A program made the position numbers and the translations under genes. Of a DNA stretch of 64,000 bases, positions 45,101 to 56,131 are shown piece by piece. Each line of letters opens with the position of its first letter. Within the stretch, counting starts at the first letter, position 1. Origin of the DNA: Odiellus spinosus (Eukaryota; Arthropoda; Arachnida; Opiliones; Phalangiidae); the NCBI GenBank assembly GCA_963920705.1, contig OY987237.1, positions 15,220,601-15,284,600 of the forward strand, read 5' to 3'. The notes below the pieces were generated by a model. The model searched no databases and was not told where the DNA came from. It saw nothing but the letters and a program-made list of their open reading frames with translations.

Positions 45101-48100
45101 ACCCGCCGATGGCGGTGTAGCTAGGGTTAAATTTGTAATATTACCAACTCTATAGAGAGAGTTGTTCCGCTAGTTTAGGATATCAAAAACACCCAATAAA
45201 ATGAGTTAGATTCCATTGCGATATACAAAAAAACAGCTCGCTTAAAGGTCGAATGAAACGATTTGAATTAAATGTTTTAATAAGTTCCTTAGCTAAAATA
45301 ATAATTAGGCGCAGAATTTTTTTTTTTAGAAATAATTGGGTTGAGCAGTTTTAAAAATAATTACGCTAAACATATTTTATAATCAGGCTTAGCATTTTTA
45401 GAAATAAAAGGACTCGACACCTTTTATAAATAATTAGGCTTAGCATTTTTTATAAATAATTAGGCTTAGCATTTTTTATAAATAATTAGGCTTAGCATTT
45501 TTTATAAATAATTAGGCTTAGCATTTTTTATAAATAATTAGGCTTAGCATTTTTTATAAATAATTAGGCTTAGCATTTTTTATAAATAATTAGGCTTAGC
45601 ATTTTTATAAATAATTAGGCTTAGCATTTTTTATAAATAATTAGGCTTAGCATCTTTCAGAAATAATTAGGCTTAGCATCTTTCTGAAATAATTAGGCTT
45701 AGCATCTTTCTGAAATAATTAGGCTTAGCATCTTTCAGAAATAATTAGGCTTAGCATTTTTTATAAATAATTAGGCTTAGCATTTTTTATAAATAATTAG
45801 GATTAGCATCTTTCAGAAATAATTAGGCTTAGCATCTTTCAGAAATAATTAGGCTTAGCATCTTTCAGAAATAATTAGGCTTAGCATCTTTCAGAAATAA
45901 TTAGGCTTAGCATCTTTCAGAAATAATTAGGCTTAGCATCTTTCTGAAATAATTAGGCTTAGCATCTTTCTGAAATAATTAGGCTTAGCATCTTTCTGAA
46001 ATAATTAGGCTTAGCATCTTTCTGAAATAATTAGGCTTAGCATCTCTTTTAGGAATATTGAGTCTTTGAAAATATATTTGAATATATTTTGGTCAGAGTC
46101 CTGATAATTTCACGTAATGAAAACTATACAAAAAATGTTTCTCAAATTCCATGTAAGCGTACCTTTAAAAATGAAAATTTGATATAAGGTTAAATGAGAA
46201 TGGTTTGCGGGCGGTGTTGGCTGGGTTTTTGGAGACTCGCGTTTCGCGGCCGGGTCGTTGACGTTTCGTTTTTCACCGCATTATGTTGGTTCCTCTTTTA
46301 TGAACGCCGCCGTTCTCTCCGGGACCTTATAACACCATCACATACCCCAACCGGCAATTCCCAAAAAAAAAAAAAAAAGATAATTTTTTTTTTAAAATGA
46401 ATGAAAAAACTAAATTTTCTCCTTCTTCCTTGATGGAAGTAATAACGCCTCGAATTTCAAATCGCAAATAAGCGTGTAATTCGAAAATTATTATCCACAA
46501 AGAAGCACCCATCACATAATTCTCTGTTTCCGAAAAAGATGGGCCAAAAATGAAAAAAAAAAAAAAAAAAAAAGCATATAAGAAAAATAAAATTATTATA
46601 AATATTTTTTAAAGGGATAGTCTTATGAATAATTTAGTTAATTTTTTTTTTTAAAAACTTGGAAATTTGACTGACCTATTTACAACTTAAAATTTTAGCT
46701 CAAGAGTATTTGGGTTATTTTAGAATTTAATCTTTAATTATTTAAAGGGAGAATGAAACCTAAAGGGTTGCCATAGGTCTGGGAATTTGAAAATGAACCA
46801 AAAAAGTCAGGGAAAATTAAGGATATTTTAAGATATTTTAAAAAGTCAGGGAATTTCAAGGCCTACCACCTGCCCCTTTCACTGAAGGTGGGCTCACCTT
46901 CTGAGCTTCTTATTGGGTAGCAAGTCGAGAGAAAGCCTGGAGGGTGAATTTGTTTCCAGGGCGACAGGCAGAAGTAATCCTAGGACTTCAAAGATCTTTC
47001 TAGTTTAATATTTGTTATTAAATTTTTTACTGTTAAAAATGAAGTTAAATTTTCTCTTTAAGTCCTATAATTTAAATATTTTTATCATTATAATAATTTC
47101 AATTATGTTTTTATTTTAATTTAAGACTTTCCCTTGGGAAAAAAAAAGTCGAAAGAAGTTCCCGTTCGGGTGAAAGTACTGTAAACCAATTTAACGTGTA
47201 TATATAGAGAAACAGCACCCTATTATTTTTACCAATAATACTTAGTATTGTCAATGATACAAACATGCCATTACTTTTTAAAGTTTATCTAAAGTGAAAG
47301 CCCGATGAAAACTAATGCGATTTAAATGACCACCCTTTACTTTTCTTCTTCTTTCTAACCAATTCTAATGTTTTTCTTTAGTAAATGTATAACTCTTTTG
47401 TGTCTAAAAATGGGCAAGTCTTCTCTGGTTCAATTGGAATCTCACGAATAGCCTGTTATAAGCTTAGTATGGTTTTAAAAATCTTCAGACACGCGAACTA
47501 AAGATTGAATTTAATTTAACAGAATTAATTTAAAATTAACTTAGATTAAATAGGCTTAAAAATAATATTCAAATAAAACATTTAAACTTTTTTTTTTCAG
47601 GTGGATTTGCTAGCACCAAGTGCTCATTCATCGCCAAAAACTATTAAAAAATCATCTCCAATAATTAATCGCGTTATAACAACGAGTTCTTTGACCCCTA
47701 CGAAACAATTTCCATTGCAAGTCACCTTGAAACCGCCAACTCCTCGACCTAAACTATCCTCAATCGAAAACAAATCCAATTCAACGTCCGGTAGCGACGC
47801 CACAACCGGAAGTCGACGTCATAGTCGCGAAGAAAGACGAAATTCGCGTCGTATGGTCGTCGGACATCGACGAATCGAAAGACTCAAAGAAGACGTGGCC
47901 GAAGTTCGTTCTCAAATTGGATTGGCTTTAAAATTATGTGAACAAGTCGAGTCAGAATTGAACGATATGAAACGCGACGAAGCCGCGATTTACGGAGCCC
48001 AATTGGTCAAGCCCAGTCAAATGAAATCCATGTACAGAAAAATCCCCGACGATTGTTACGTTTGGGGTCCTTTAGGGCCGAGAGTTTTAAGAAACGGCTA

Positions 48101-48221
48101 TCATCCGAGTGATTTTTGGACTAGACAAGAACCTCCTAATTGGTTGAAAAAATCGGCGCAACACAGGGTTTTTATCGAAGAAATGAAATATCATTTTAAA
48201 TGGCAACAGTTTTCGCATTAG
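38535..48221 (+). CDS. Unrecognised 425-aa protein, two-exon gene
   Basis: Exons 38535-39191 and 47601-48221 join in phase 0 across an 8.4-kb intron (donor GAA|GTGAGT, acceptor TTTTTTCAG). I do not recognise the family. Residues 1-46 are polar, 47-60 are acidic (EESSEESEEFGDSE), and a cysteine cluster at 92-104 (NCAKCKICSCSLVC) could bind metal. Ser/Pro-rich sequence with PTPRPK sits near 266-270, a basic stretch SRRHSREERRNSRR at about 290-303, a likely coiled coil at 308-349 (RIERLKEDVAEVRSQI) and a conserved-looking C-terminal block (CYVWGPLGPRVLRNGYHPSD, near 373-392). There is no signal peptide or membrane segment. The intron holds a Helitron and several arrays. The X-box at 38070 is the only functional hint. 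Confidence 0.8.
39326..39605. repeat. 152-bp tandem duplication
   Basis: The blocks starting TCGATTTAAAACGTTTCGCT at 39330 and 39482 are near-identical for about 125 bp (through TTTCAACAACCG). They differ at a few sites and are 152 bp apart. They contain ATCGATTTGATTCGATTTC. They start about 135 bp after the exon 1 donor. Confidence 0.85.
39606..40897. other. Intronic stretch without further exons
   Basis: AT-rich. Short open frames near 40523-40771 lie in a slightly CG-richer patch and lack splice or start support. Confidence 0.45.
40898..41545. repeat. 40-bp minisatellite, CAGGGAAAAGTCGG family
   Basis: About 16 copies of a 40-bp unit: GGTCAGGGAAAAGTCGGGGA followed by ATTTGGAAATTGACCCAAAA. 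Units differ mainly by T/G at the GACCC or GGCCC position. This is the most regular member of the family. Confidence 0.95.
42505..44275. repeat. 30-bp array with AAGATGGCCGC (about 55 copies)
   Basis: The unit reads GATGAAAAGTAAGATGGCCG followed by CATGAAAAAA, with variants CCTTAAAAAA, CCTGAAAAAAAA and AAGATGGAAGCATG. Variants recur in the same order several times, which shows higher-order repetition of roughly 240-350 bp. Long minus-strand open frames (up to 369 codons) exist only because the period is divisible by three. Confidence 0.97.
44285..44470. repeat. 34-bp tandem repeat at the right edge of the array
   Basis: Five near-identical copies of TTAAAATTAGAATTAAGTGA followed by AAAATTAAATCTTC. 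The last copy runs into GATTTGGTATCGTTACA. The same sequence, single-copy, occurs left of the array at 42066-42120, so the array sits between duplicated arms. Confidence 0.9.
44658..44949. mobile_element. 292-bp inverted-repeat element, 7-bp TSD
   Basis: Terminal inverted repeats of about 33 bp start CAAGAAGGATCAGATAAGGA. Direct flank repeat ATGTGGT (44651-44657 and 44950-44956). Inner arms CACGTG and TTGTCACGTGG also pair, so most of the element folds back. No coding capacity. It inserted next to the Helitron 3' end. Confidence 0.85.
44957..45344. other. Short intronic stretch, nothing supported
   Basis: AT-rich with a poly(A) run near 45087 and a short foldback CTCTATAGAGAG near 45150. Confidence 0.4.
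45345..46055. repeat. 26-bp TTAGGCTTAGC array
   Basis: About 26 copies of a 26-bp unit AATTAGGCTTAGCATTTTTT plus ATAAAT. Blocks of a second variant AGCATCTTTCAGAAATAATT, and of CTTTCTG, alternate with it. The core AATTAGGCTTAGC is also scattered singly across the window. Confidence 0.95.
46742..47061. mobile_element. TTAA-type MITE, copy K, with a different middle
   Basis: The left end TTAAAGGGAGAATGAAACCTAA and the right subterminal TCTAGTTTAATATTTGTTAT with a TTTCTCTTTAA terminus match the TTAA family. The interior instead holds CAGGGAATTT-type repeats (46770-46862) and a CG-richer stem-loop. Either a rearranged copy or a related subfamily. Confidence 0.6.
47601..48221 (+). CDS. 425-aa protein, exon 2
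   Basis: The acceptor TTTTTTTTTTCAG ends at 47600. The first codon is GTG (Val), read through from exon 1, not a start. 206 codons to TAG at 48219-48221. Encodes the Ser/Pro-rich region, basic stretch, coiled coil and the C-terminal block. Confidence 0.85.
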   Translation: MDLLAPSAHSSPKTIKKSSPIINRVITTSSLTPTKQFPLQVTLKPPTPRPKLSSIENKSNSTSGSDATTGSRRHSREERRNSRRMVVGHRRIERLKEDVAEVRSQIGLALKLCEQVESELNDMKRDEAAIYGAQLVKPSQMKSMYRKIPDDCYVWGPLGPRVLRNGYHPSDFWTRQEPPNWLKKSAQHRVFIEEMKYHFKWQQFSH

Positions 48222-48235
48222 AATTAATTATAATT

Positions 48236-48241
48236 AATAAA
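48236..48241 (+). terminator. Polyadenylation signal AATAAA
   Basis: AATAAA 15 bp after the stop of the 425-aa gene. Close, but short 3' UTRs occur. In such AT-rich DNA the hexamer is common by chance. Confidence 0.35.
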
Positions 48242-48849
48242 AACAAATATTGTTCGTCGAGTGATTATTTTGACGACGACATGGTATTTTAATTACCCTT
48301 TTTTAAGAGTTAATTATTCGCGAGATCACAACCAAGACTCCAGGAGTGTTTTGTAAACATTTACATTCGTGGGAATTTGTTTTGGCGCCATTATTTTGTA
48401 ATTTTGGCGCCATTTTTTCCAAATTTTAGGGGGTAGTACAATTCTACCCCCTCTTCCGTTCCTATACTACCACCGCAATGTGCTACAAGTTATTAACTTC
48501 GATCTGTGAAGTTACTTGAACTCGTAATTGGGGGGAACGTATATTAAATCAATCAAGCTTGACGTACGCGTTTTTGAGGTTATAAGATATGTTTTCAACT
48601 TGAACGCCTGACGTGATGTGGTTTTTTTAAAAATTTAACATTTTGATCACCTATTTTTTACGTTAATTCAATTGGTTTAATTCTTTGGCAATATTCGAAG
48701 CATTTGACCAATGGGAATAGATTAGTTATAAATAAATTTTACGTTCGATCTATTAGTTAATGTAGTTTATAAGAGTACTAGCACTTTAGGACTATATTTC
48801 AATGACACCCAAATAAATGCTACCACAAATACCTAAATCAAGTCTTCTA
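48242..48849. other. Downstream stretch with paired TTTGGCGCCA
   Basis: TTTGGCGCCA occurs at 48381 and 48403, 22 bp apart, in an otherwise AT-rich region. It fits an E2F-type half-site (TTTGGCGC). No gene starts nearby that I can see. Confidence 0.4.
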
Positions 48850-49248
48850 TTAAAGGGAGAATGCAACCTAAGAACCTTTTAACGATTCCTTATCGTTAAA
48901 ATAGTCCTAAACTAACAGTAATATTTTTTACAAACAAATATTAAACTAGAAATAAATTAAAATAGGCTTAGCTTAATTCACAATGATACTGAATTTCTTG
49001 GCATTGATGGGTCAGCGACCAATCAAATGTTATTGCGACTCTCATTGAGATCTCGCCTTAACGACGGGCCTTTGCTTATTGGTCGCTGACCCATCAATAC
49101 GAAGAAATACGGGTAATCTTCATGAATCTCGCTAAGCCTATTTTGATGGTAAGTTTTTAATTTTTTTTCTAGTTTAATATTTGATTGTAAATTATTTTAC
49201 TGTTGGATTAGGGCTATCACTTGTTGTTAGGTTTCATTTTCCCATTAA
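48850..49248. mobile_element. TTAA-type foldback MITE, copy D
   Basis: Left TTAAAGGGAGAATGCAACC. Right TTGTTAGGTTTCATTTTCCC, then ATTAA, is slightly degraded. Hairpin arms contain ATAGGCTTAGCTTAATTCA and CTCGCTAAGCCTATTTTGAT, followed by GGTAAGTTTTTAATTTTTTT and TCTAG. Confidence 0.85.
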
Positions 49249-50879
49249 TGATCTTTTATTTTTTGTGGGGTGTAGGCCCCACCGTCGTGTTGGTGGAAAC
49301 CATTAGACTCCTGAGACAAGAAATAAACCTAAAAAAGCTAAAAATAAAGTGAAAAAACTTAGCCCATTGTTGAAGCAAAAAACGCCCTTGTTGTTACTAG
49401 TTCCCATTTGTTGCGTTCAGCTTTGCATACCGAAGTGTCTTGTAAATTACCATAGTATGGAAACGGTACCTATGGTACGCTCCGGTATGCGACACTAAAC
49501 GCACCCATCATCGTTAAATTTTCTTAAATAGACCAACTCCTATATGAAATTTCACTCGTTTGTTCAAGAGGAGTTGAAACTTGACGACTTTCTCGTTTAC
49601 GAGGATTAATATGGTGTATAATTACGCCTCAGTTTTACTCTTACAGTCAATTCCTCTTGAACGAGAGTGTATGGGATCGTTAAAACTGCCAGCACTACCT
49701 TTATCGGTTAAATAAAGGTAATTGTAGATGCGGTTCCGTTATCAAAATCGGATATTCTTCAATGAGTTGGTGGTGTTGCTAACCTAAATCGAGGAATTTA
49801 TTACTATAGAGATAATAATGCTTACACTGTCTTGGAAACGATACAAATTATCGTAGAAAAAAACTATTTTACAATGAGATATACATTCTTTCTAAGGTTG
49901 AAACTGGATCTTATTGATTTTAGATTTATTTCTTCAAAGGGAGAATGAAACCTTTAGAATTTAATATGTCTAATATAAAGTTAAAGTTAAATATGATTTT
50001 GGGTTTATTTTTTCATCGTTTGAAACCTTATTATTTTACGTCAATACCACACCCACTTTGATTGGTTTATTTCACTCTCACGAGGAAAGGTTGGCTCATT
50101 TTTGAAACGATGTTAAGACGTGTGAATTTCGCGCGAAAACTGGATAGAAAAATAAGTTTTTAAAATTCTTACGTTGCATATTTTACCAAATAATTAAAAT
50201 AAAAATCAGTTTCACTGTCCCTGTACGTTATTCGTAATATATTCAGTCATAACACTCTTAGAAAGTGATTAAAATCCTATTGAAAAAAAGGGTTTTTCTC
50301 TTATAATTTAGACCCTTTCTAATATCCTCCCAACGTGTCCTTACGTAATCCAAAAATAAAAGCGCGCGAAAATTTTGGCGCGTTTTTTTAATTGACAGTT
50401 AAATGTAATAAATATAAACCTTCTTTCATAGTATAGTCATGACAGAAGTAATAATTACGCGTTATGGTAATGTAGGTTACGTTTACAATGAAGAGTCGAG
50501 TCGAAGCACCTTCACCTAATTCTTCCTAACGTGCATGGTTAACCACGGGATACAAAAGGGTGGGAAAATATACGCGAATCGTAAAGGCGTTAACTTCCAC
50601 GTGGTTTTCACGAGAAACGCATTATTCCAAAATTACCAAGAAAAAGAACCCATATCCTCGATTTATGAGGCAGAATTTCCACACCAACGCCATTTAAAAG
50701 CCTAAACAATTTAGTATTAACACCTCTGTACATTCAGATTTATCCAGGTTTTTCAATTTATATTATTATTGTGTGAAAATTATATAGTTTGAAACAATTA
50801 ATTAGTTTATATAGATAGCAATATATTTTCTACAAAAGTTTTAGACAAATAAGTGTTCAGGAAAAAATATAGGAATGTC
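49249..50879. other. AT-rich stretch without a supported gene
   Basis: A left-end fragment of the TTAA MITE (AAAGGGAGAATGAAACC) lies near 49937. No exon with splice or start support was recognised. Confidence 0.45.
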
Positions 50880-51330
50880 CAAGAAGAAACTGTTTAGAAA
50901 AAGTAAAGAAATGATTAGAAAAAATTTAGAAATGTTCTGGGAAACTCTTTAAATGTTTAGAAAAAAATCTTAATGTTTTTGGAAAATCTAGACATGTTTT
51001 GGGAAAATCTAGGAATGTTTTGGGAAACTCTAGAAATGTTTTGGGAAACTCTAGAAATGTTTTGGGAAAATCTAGAAATGTTTTGAGGAAAATCTAGAAA
51101 TGTTTTGAGGAAAATCTAGGAATGTTTTGAGGAAAATCTAGGAATGTTTTGAGGAAAATCTAGGAATGTTTTGAGGAAAATCTAGGAATGTTTTGACGAA
51201 AATCTAGGAATGTTTTGGGAAAATCTAGGAATGTTTTTGAGGAAATTTTTTGGAAAAATCTAGGAATTGTCAGGAAATATTTAGAAATGGTCAGGAAAAA
51301 TTTAGAAATGGTCAGGAAAAAACCTTTAAA
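50880..51330. repeat. 22-bp tandem repeat AATCTAGGAATGTTTTGAGG
   Basis: About 18 imperfect copies of AATCTAGGAATGTTTTGAGG plus AA. At its edges it grades into GTCAGGAAAAATTTAGAAAT units that recall the CAGGGAA family. Confidence 0.9.
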
Positions 51331-52229
51331 AGTTGAAAAAAATTTAACTTTCCATGAAAATAAAGAAAATTTGAATGAAATGAAATCATGTTATTTTAAA
51401 AACATGTAGAACAGTTTATGGAACCTATTTGGAGAAACATTCGTGAAATTCAATAAATTTAAGTCAGGAAATAAATTGAAAATTATTGCTACGAGTTAAT
51501 TATAATAAAATCTAATGAGTTTAACATTCAAAATCAAATCAGTGAAAGTTGATTTTGATATCCCTTTAAATCTACAAATGCGTCTAAAAATACATTTTAA
51601 TTTCTATTCATTTGAATTTTTTAATTCGTGATACTTTTAAAACGTCTGTTTATTTACACGAAAACGTAATAGTTTAAGAAAATATTTCTTTTACGCTCTA
51701 TCGATCACGAAATCACGAAACTCTTATTAGTTGGGGTAGCACCGAAGAATGTATGAAAAGCGAAATAATCAAAGGTTAAATTACAATACAAGATAATTAT
51801 CATTTGCTATAATGACGTTACCTTGAAACAAATTATCAAAATTCTTCCATTTTTAATAATTTTTTACAAAAATAAAATTTGACACGATTTTCAAATTAAA
51901 TATTTGACAATTTGACTTTTTAAATTGTGGCAAATAAAATATTAAGGTTATATAAAATTATACGGGATATTTTTTCTAGTCAAATTTTGTCAAGCCCCAT
52001 TTCATAAAATTTTAAATATATTTTTTTTTTAATATTTTAAACAAAACGTAAAATTATTCCATTATTCTTACTGCGTTTTTTTTTTATAATGTTTGTTTAT
52101 ATTATCAATGTTAAAATGAAAATTTCCTCAAAACTTATAAACTATGATAAAACAAAAATGAAATGCAAATAATAAGAATAATAATATCAAATACGAGTTA
52201 TCCCATAGACCTCTATTTATTATAGCTAA
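51331..52229. other. AT-rich stretch, nothing supported
   Basis: No open frame with support, no RNA gene. Very low GC. Confidence 0.45.
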
Positions 52230-52737
52230 AACTATAATTAAAATCTTAACCTATAATTAAATTTTAAATCTACAATTAAACAATAAAACTATATTTAATT
52301 AACTAAAACCTAAACCTATAATTAATTAATGATCTTTCATTAATAAAATTCAAAGCATATAAAATTTGTAATCTAAACCTATAATTATAATTTAGACCTA
52401 TAATTAATTGTAATTTAGACCTATAATTAATTGTAATTTAGACCTATAATTAATTATAATTTAGACCTAGAACTTAATTATAATTTAGACCTAGAACTTA
52501 ATTATAATTTAGACCTAGAACTTAATTATAATTTAGACCTAGAACTAAATTATAATTTAGACCTATAAATAATTATAATTTAGACCTATAAATAATTATA
52601 ATTTAGACCTATAATTAAGTAATTATAGGTCTAAATTATAATTATGATTTAGACCTATAATTAATTATAATTTAGACCTATAATAACTTATAATTTACAC
52701 CTATAATTAATTATAATTTAGACCTAGAAAGAAGGGG
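52230..52737. repeat. 20-24-bp tandem repeat AATTATAATTTAGACCTA
   Basis: About 20 copies of ATAATTTAGACCTATAATTA or of the variant ending GAACTTAATT. Near 52610-52650 one segment is inverted (AATTATAGGTCTAAATTATA), so the array contains a local palindrome. Confidence 0.9.
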
Positions 52738-53512
52738 GTAAATATATTTTTAAATTATTTAAAATAATTATAATTTTTTTCCTCGCCCCACTAATTAGGA
52801 AAATTCATTAAAATTCTTTTATATTTTTAAGTTTTGAAATGCATGAAACCTTTTGATTTTCTGCGGTTTTTTTTGATAAAAACTTTTAGATAAGATAAAT
52901 TTTCATTATACTCCAAATAACCTTTTCCCTCTATTTTGGATAGGTTTAAGTTTACAATACATAGAAGCCTATACACCCTTCTATCTTTAAGACATCAAAT
53001 CGTAGAGATAGAAGGTAGCTTAGCTTTACATAAATTGCTTCAAAGTCAAAGACAAATTTTCGTGATTTCATTATATTTCGAAAACGTGATTATTATGAAA
53101 TATTTAACCGTAATCTAATCATCAATGGAATTGTTTTATTTAACTAACCTAAAAACAGTTCAAAAGATAATTTTCAGATTGAAAATATTTTTATTTCCCG
53201 ATTTTTACAGTTTATTTTAAAACCAACCCCATTTAAATGTCTTAATTTAACTAATAATATTTTTTAATTAATTAATAATGAAACTAGAAATATGAACAAA
53301 GGTATAATGACACGTTTTTTATTTAAAAAATTTAATTCAGAACCCAGTAACAAAATTACGAATAAAATGTTTACCGACACGGCGCTTTAATTCAAATTAA
53401 TTAATTATAATTAGGTTGTATTTTTAATTAAAATATGATGCTAAATTAACTTAATATAAATCTATAAATAAATATAAAATAATTGTTTGGAACAAAACGT
53501 GTCAGAAGCCCT
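52738..53512. other. AT-rich stretch, nothing supported
   Basis: The short open frame at 52936-53118 has no supporting context. Confidence 0.4.
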
Positions 53513-54004
53513 TTAAAGGGAGAATACGAGCTAACAACGAGTGATCTAATCCACCAGTAAAATTATTACAAATAAATATTAAACTAGAAAAAAAATTAAA
53601 ACTTACCCGAAAAATAGGCTTAGATAAATTCCTGAAGATCCTGAATTTCTTAAAATTGATGAGTCATCGACCAATGAACAAAGTTCCATCGTTAAGGCCC
53701 TTCCGCGGTAAAAAAGCGGTTTTCGATGAATTTTATTTGCTTTTTTAATACCTTTAAATTTTCAACAAAGCTATGAAACTTTTCAAGCTTAATTATTGAA
53801 ATCTTACCTTTGAACTGCATTATATAGGCCCGAAAAATTTTATCCTCCACGAGACTTATAACAATATTCGATTGGTTGCTGACTCATCAATCTCCATGAA
53901 TCCAGCTAAGCCTATTTTGATGATAAGTTTTAAATTCATTTCTAGGACTTTTTACACGATAATCGACAAAAATCATGTGTTGTTTGGATGCATTCTCGCT
54001 TGAA
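53513..54004. mobile_element. TTAA-type foldback MITE, copy E, with internal insertion
   Basis: Left TTAAAGGGAGAATACGAGC. The right end GGATGCATTCTCGCTTGAA is degraded. About 150 bp of unrelated sequence (roughly 53700-53850, starting at CCGCGGTAAAAAAGCGG) interrupts the hairpin. Confidence 0.75.
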
Positions 54005-55467
54005 ATTTTTAAATATTAACACCTGATTTTTTATAACCTTGAAAACTACATGACGTCAGTTCTTTGTTTACAATATTAAATTAAAAAATAAGGTGAAGAA
54101 ACTGTTTAAAATCATATAGACAGTAGACACCCGTGAGATCAGATAAAATAACAGCCAAATTTTTTAAATTATATTTAATTAGAAGCCCTGGGAAAGAAAT
54201 ATATATTTTTTTTAATTATATTTCGTGGGTGATACATTATCAAACAAAGACATAGTCTCCCACAGTTTTTTTATAATAAGGAAATATTAATAAATTCTTC
54301 TTCAAGACGAGTTTTCACGGAATATTTTATTTTCTAATGAAATGCAGCATTGGATATCAATCCTCCTTAGTGTTTCCCTTTACGCAAAATATTCTTGGAG
54401 ATAAATTTAATCATTTTACTTGTCATAAGATTAAATAAAAAAAATAATCAACCCCTTTTTTTTTATTATAAAAGCTTAGAGTAAAGTTGGCGACATCTTT
54501 TGAAACTGGCCTTCTTAACCCATTCCAAAATATTTTTATTTTTTAGAATCTAATTAACCGTATTAATTAATGTAGCGAATTTAATTTAATTATTTAATGA
54601 GCATTACGCTACTTAAGGCCATATACACGTGCATTAAATTTATGTGCTAATTACGACCTTTTAGCCCAGAAAACTTGCCAGTTTGTTAGAATTATGCTAA
54701 TTAATCTTAATTAACCTCTGCTGTGAGTTTTAACTGGTTTTACCTATACTTATTTATAGAACTTCAAATCAAAGGAATGATGAAATGAATTTTCTTATTT
54801 TTTAAAATGGTTTTTGATCTTTATTTTAAAAAGCAATATACGTCACACTTTTAGTTTAAAAATAGGTTAATTTAGAGCCCAATGTTAGCTTCAAAATAGG
54901 TTAATTTAGGTCAAAATTGGGATATTATTAACAAAGTTATAAAATATTACGTCACAATAAACAAAATTTCAATTTTTAATTTTTTTTTATGATTTAGTTT
55001 CATTTTCCCTTTAATTAAATTTAGTTTATGATGAAAATGATTCAGGTTTTTGTTTATAGAGTTTAATTTTTTCTTAATCTAGATAATTAGTCAATTAAAA
55101 ATGTTGCGCCTTGACTAGATTATTGGTGTCATCCTGTTTTTGTTTACTATATAGCCTTATAATTTAATTATTTTAATTTCATCTTTTAAATTATTTTAAC
55201 TGTCCGAAATTGGACCCTTTTTCTATAAATAGATATTATCCAAAATTGTTTAGATTTTGATGTTAATTAAGAAACCCTGATTGCTTTTAAAAGAAGATAA
55301 AAAAGTTCAAAGGTCAAATTTATAAAACTAGTTTCCAAATAAGACTTGCGTTGACTAGAAGGTTTTTCTTTACTTTTCGACAAAATTGGGGCTGAGGAAA
55401 ATTAATGTAATTATAAATGATAATTGAAATTAAGATATTAACCTTATTTAACAACGATTAAAATTAA
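54005..55467. other. AT-rich stretch without a gene
   Basis: No supported exon or repeat. A short duplicated phrase AATAGGTTAATTTAG occurs twice near 54863 and 54896. Confidence 0.45.
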
Positions 55468-56131
55468 TTAACACTGCCATTTTTCATTTTTAACAATAGA
55501 GTTAAATTTCAACGCGAAATTGAACTCGAAACCGTGAAATTATTTTCGGTAAAGAAATAGAAAAAAATAAGAAATTGAGAATTTTTCTACCAAAGGGATA
55601 GTGACACGATACAATATTAAAATTTAAATGTATTTTCAATGCCTTAAAAAATATTTTTAAAACATATTAATAATTTAAACTTTTAAAATTAACTAAATTT
55701 GAAATTTTGTAGAAAATTTACATATCAATATCTTTTAATAATATTTATTCCTGTCCTGATTGGTCAGTTTTATAACTAAAACATCATATAATTTTCTAAT
55801 TAACACTGCCATTTTTCATTTTTAACAATAGAGTTAAATTTCAACGCGAAATTGAACTCGAAACCGTGAAATTATTTTCGGTAAAGAAATAGAAAAAAAT
55901 AAGAAATTGAGAATTTTTCTACCAAAGGGATAGTGACACGATACAATATTAAAATTTAAATGTATTTTCAATGCCTTAAAAAATATTTTTAAAACATATT
56001 AATAATTTAAACTTTTAAAATTAACTAAATTTGAAATTTTGTAGAAAATTTACATATCAATATCTTTTAATAATATTTATTCCTGTCCTGATTGGTCAGT
56101 TTTATAACTAAAACATCATATAATTTTCTAA
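55468..56131. repeat. Perfect 332-bp tandem duplication
   Basis: Two adjacent 332-bp copies (55468-55799 and 55800-56131). I find no difference on reading both through. Each includes AACGCGAAATTGAACTCGAA and CCAAAGGGATAGTGACACG. Either a very recent duplication or an assembly duplicate. Confidence 0.92.

Larger units (their letters stand above)
39192..47600 (+). other. 8.4-kb intron of the 425-aa gene
   Basis: Begins GTGAGT and ends in a pyrimidine tract TTTTTTTTTTCAG. No additional coding exon was recognised. Most of its length is repeats: a 152-bp duplication, a 40-bp minisatellite, the Helitron, an inverted-repeat element, a 26-bp array and a nested MITE. Open frames at 42605-44234 are translations of the 30-bp array, which has a period divisible by three. 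Confidence 0.7.

Noticed and set aside
45345-46055. Interstitial telomere (TTAGGC-type)
   Set aside because: TTAGGC is not itself tandem here. It appears once per 26-bp unit and in many non-repeat places.
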